Source: Gallionellaceae bacterium (GTDB lineage Bacteria; Pseudomonadota; Gammaproteobacteria; Burkholderiales; Gallionellaceae). From it: a stretch of 5,444 bases of DNA. Position numbers and translations under genes: made by a program. The stretch is taken from contig JAUSKS010000249.1 of NCBI GenBank assembly GCA_030646595.1, positions 1 to 5,444 on the forward strand. Direction: 5' to 3'. Shown here piece after piece: positions 5,190-5,444 of this stretch (positions are counted from its first letter, which is position 1; every line of letters begins with the position of its first letter). The notes under the pieces are model-generated. The model had not been told where the DNA came from. It searched no databases and saw only the letters and a program-made list of their open reading frames with translations.

Positions 5190-5224
5190 CGTAGCTTGGG
5201 TTAGCCGCTTGTGGCGTAACCCGG
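5190..5224. repeat. GGGTTA...TAACCC intergenic palindromic repeat
   Basis: GGGTTAGCC (5198-5206) and GGC-G-TAACCC (5213-5222) form a 9-bp stem with one bulged G and a 6-nt loop. The flanks CGTAGCTT and GGCGG complete the pattern. It resembles, from memory, the CGTAGG-TGGGTTAG...GTAACCCA repeats scattered between genes in many proteobacteria. Only one copy is in this window. Confidence 0.55.
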
Positions 5225-5256
5225 CGGAATGAATAAGTTAATGGCGGAGTGAGCAA

Positions 5257-5379
5257 ATGATTATCACAACCACAACGGGTTCCATGTTTAAGCAACTGGC
5301 GATAATCCCTCAGCTATGGGGTAAATCAATCGAGTCTGACCCTGAGGTCTCCCCTCAAAACTTCGTTGCATTTCAATAA
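5257..5379 (+). CDS. Possible small protein, 40 residues, unrecognised
   Basis: An ATG-to-TAA reading frame begins MIITTTTGSMFKQLAIIPQL and ends in SPQNFVAFQ. GGAG (5246-5249) lies 7 nt upstream of the ATG, a good ribosome binding site, and this is the only reason to list it. There is no signal peptide, membrane segment or known domain. The first residues look like the start of the YbjQ/UPF0145 heavy-metal-binding family, but the rest does not. It could be a chance frame or a remnant. Confidence 0.25.
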   Translation: MIITTTTGSMFKQLAIIPQLWGKSIESDPEVSPQNFVAFQ

Positions 5380-5444
5380 ACTAAAGCGTACCTTCCGCCC
5401 AAAACAGTACATGCATGGCAGGTTTAATGTCTTTCGTAGCGACC

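Larger units (their letters stand above)
4826..5444. other. Gene-poor stretch with short inverted repeats
   Basis: No convincing protein gene longer than about 40 codons was found in these 619 bp on either strand. The stretch holds several short inverted repeats: GCAATT 4936-4941/AATTGC 4952-4957; GCATG 4960-4964/CATGC 4970-4974; TGAGG 5343-5347/CCTCA 5353-5357. It also holds a possible promoter and hairpin/T-run unit, one GGGTTA-type repeat and one small ORF, listed separately. The patchwork suggests decayed accessory DNA. The last 65 bases show nothing I recognise. Confidence 0.5.

Noticed and set aside
5134..5232. Plus-strand ORF beginning MPPELQSQLKNAQRKG and ending in RNPAE
   Set aside because: It is only 32 codons, has no ribosome binding site, and its C-terminal third is simply the GGGTTA repeat translated.
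5257..5280. Similarity of MIITTTT to the start of YbjQ/UPF0145 proteins
   Set aside because: It is limited to about six residues; the following sequence lacks the family's glycine-rich region and the length is far too short.
5080..5295. Minus-strand 71-codon reading frame
   Set aside because: It crosses the GGGTTA repeat and the small plus-strand ORF. Its product is Cys/Arg-rich without domains, and there is no convincing start signal.

Overview
The window looks like chromosomal DNA from a betaproteobacterium. The protein styles of the secretion and pilus genes and the mid-50s GC of the core genes suggest this, possibly a Nitrosomonadales-type lineage. That placement comes from recalled family resemblance, not a search. 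It joins the end of a core operon (1-2827) to an accessory stretch rich in repeats, with a broken toxin-antitoxin pair (2828-5444).

Region 1 (1-2827, plus strand) is the 3' end of a type II secretion/MSHA-type pilus operon. It holds a GspE/MshE-family ATPase (cut by the window edge), a GspF/MshG-family inner-membrane platform protein and a prepilin-like pseudopilin. Stop and start codons overlap at both junctions (TAATG, ATGA), so the three are probably translated in a coupled way: the ATPase drives the platform protein, which assembles the processed pilin. The pilin leader peptide is unusual. A 96-bp element, made of four GGATCGA heptamers and a matching inverted arm, sits in frame between the start codon and the prepilin-peptidase site.

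Region 2 (2828-3413) is a small DUF559 (Vsr-like, PD-(D/E)XK-type) nuclease gene enclosed by copies of a palindromic G-rich repeat: direct copy A upstream, inverted copy B overlapping the gene's 3' end and supplying its stop codon, and direct copy C downstream. A and C are 41/42 identical. Each can form either a 9-bp hairpin or a four-run G-quadruplex. This is the best candidate for an undescribed system: a nuclease gene bracketed by REP-like repeats.

Region 3 (3414-4025) encodes a four-helix membrane protein of unknown function. Its two halves align at a constant 108-residue offset, so it appears to be an internal duplication.

Region 4 (4141-4812, minus strand, convergent with region 3) is a PIN-family toxin-antitoxin pair. 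The antitoxin is intact. The toxin is interrupted by what looks like a single-base insertion near 4380.

Region 5 (4826-5444) has no convincing long gene. It contains inverted repeats, a possible short transcript with promoter and hairpin/T-run (4988-5089), a GGGTTA...TAACCC intergenic repeat and one 40-codon ORF with a well-placed ribosome binding site. No tRNA, rRNA or CRISPR array was seen.
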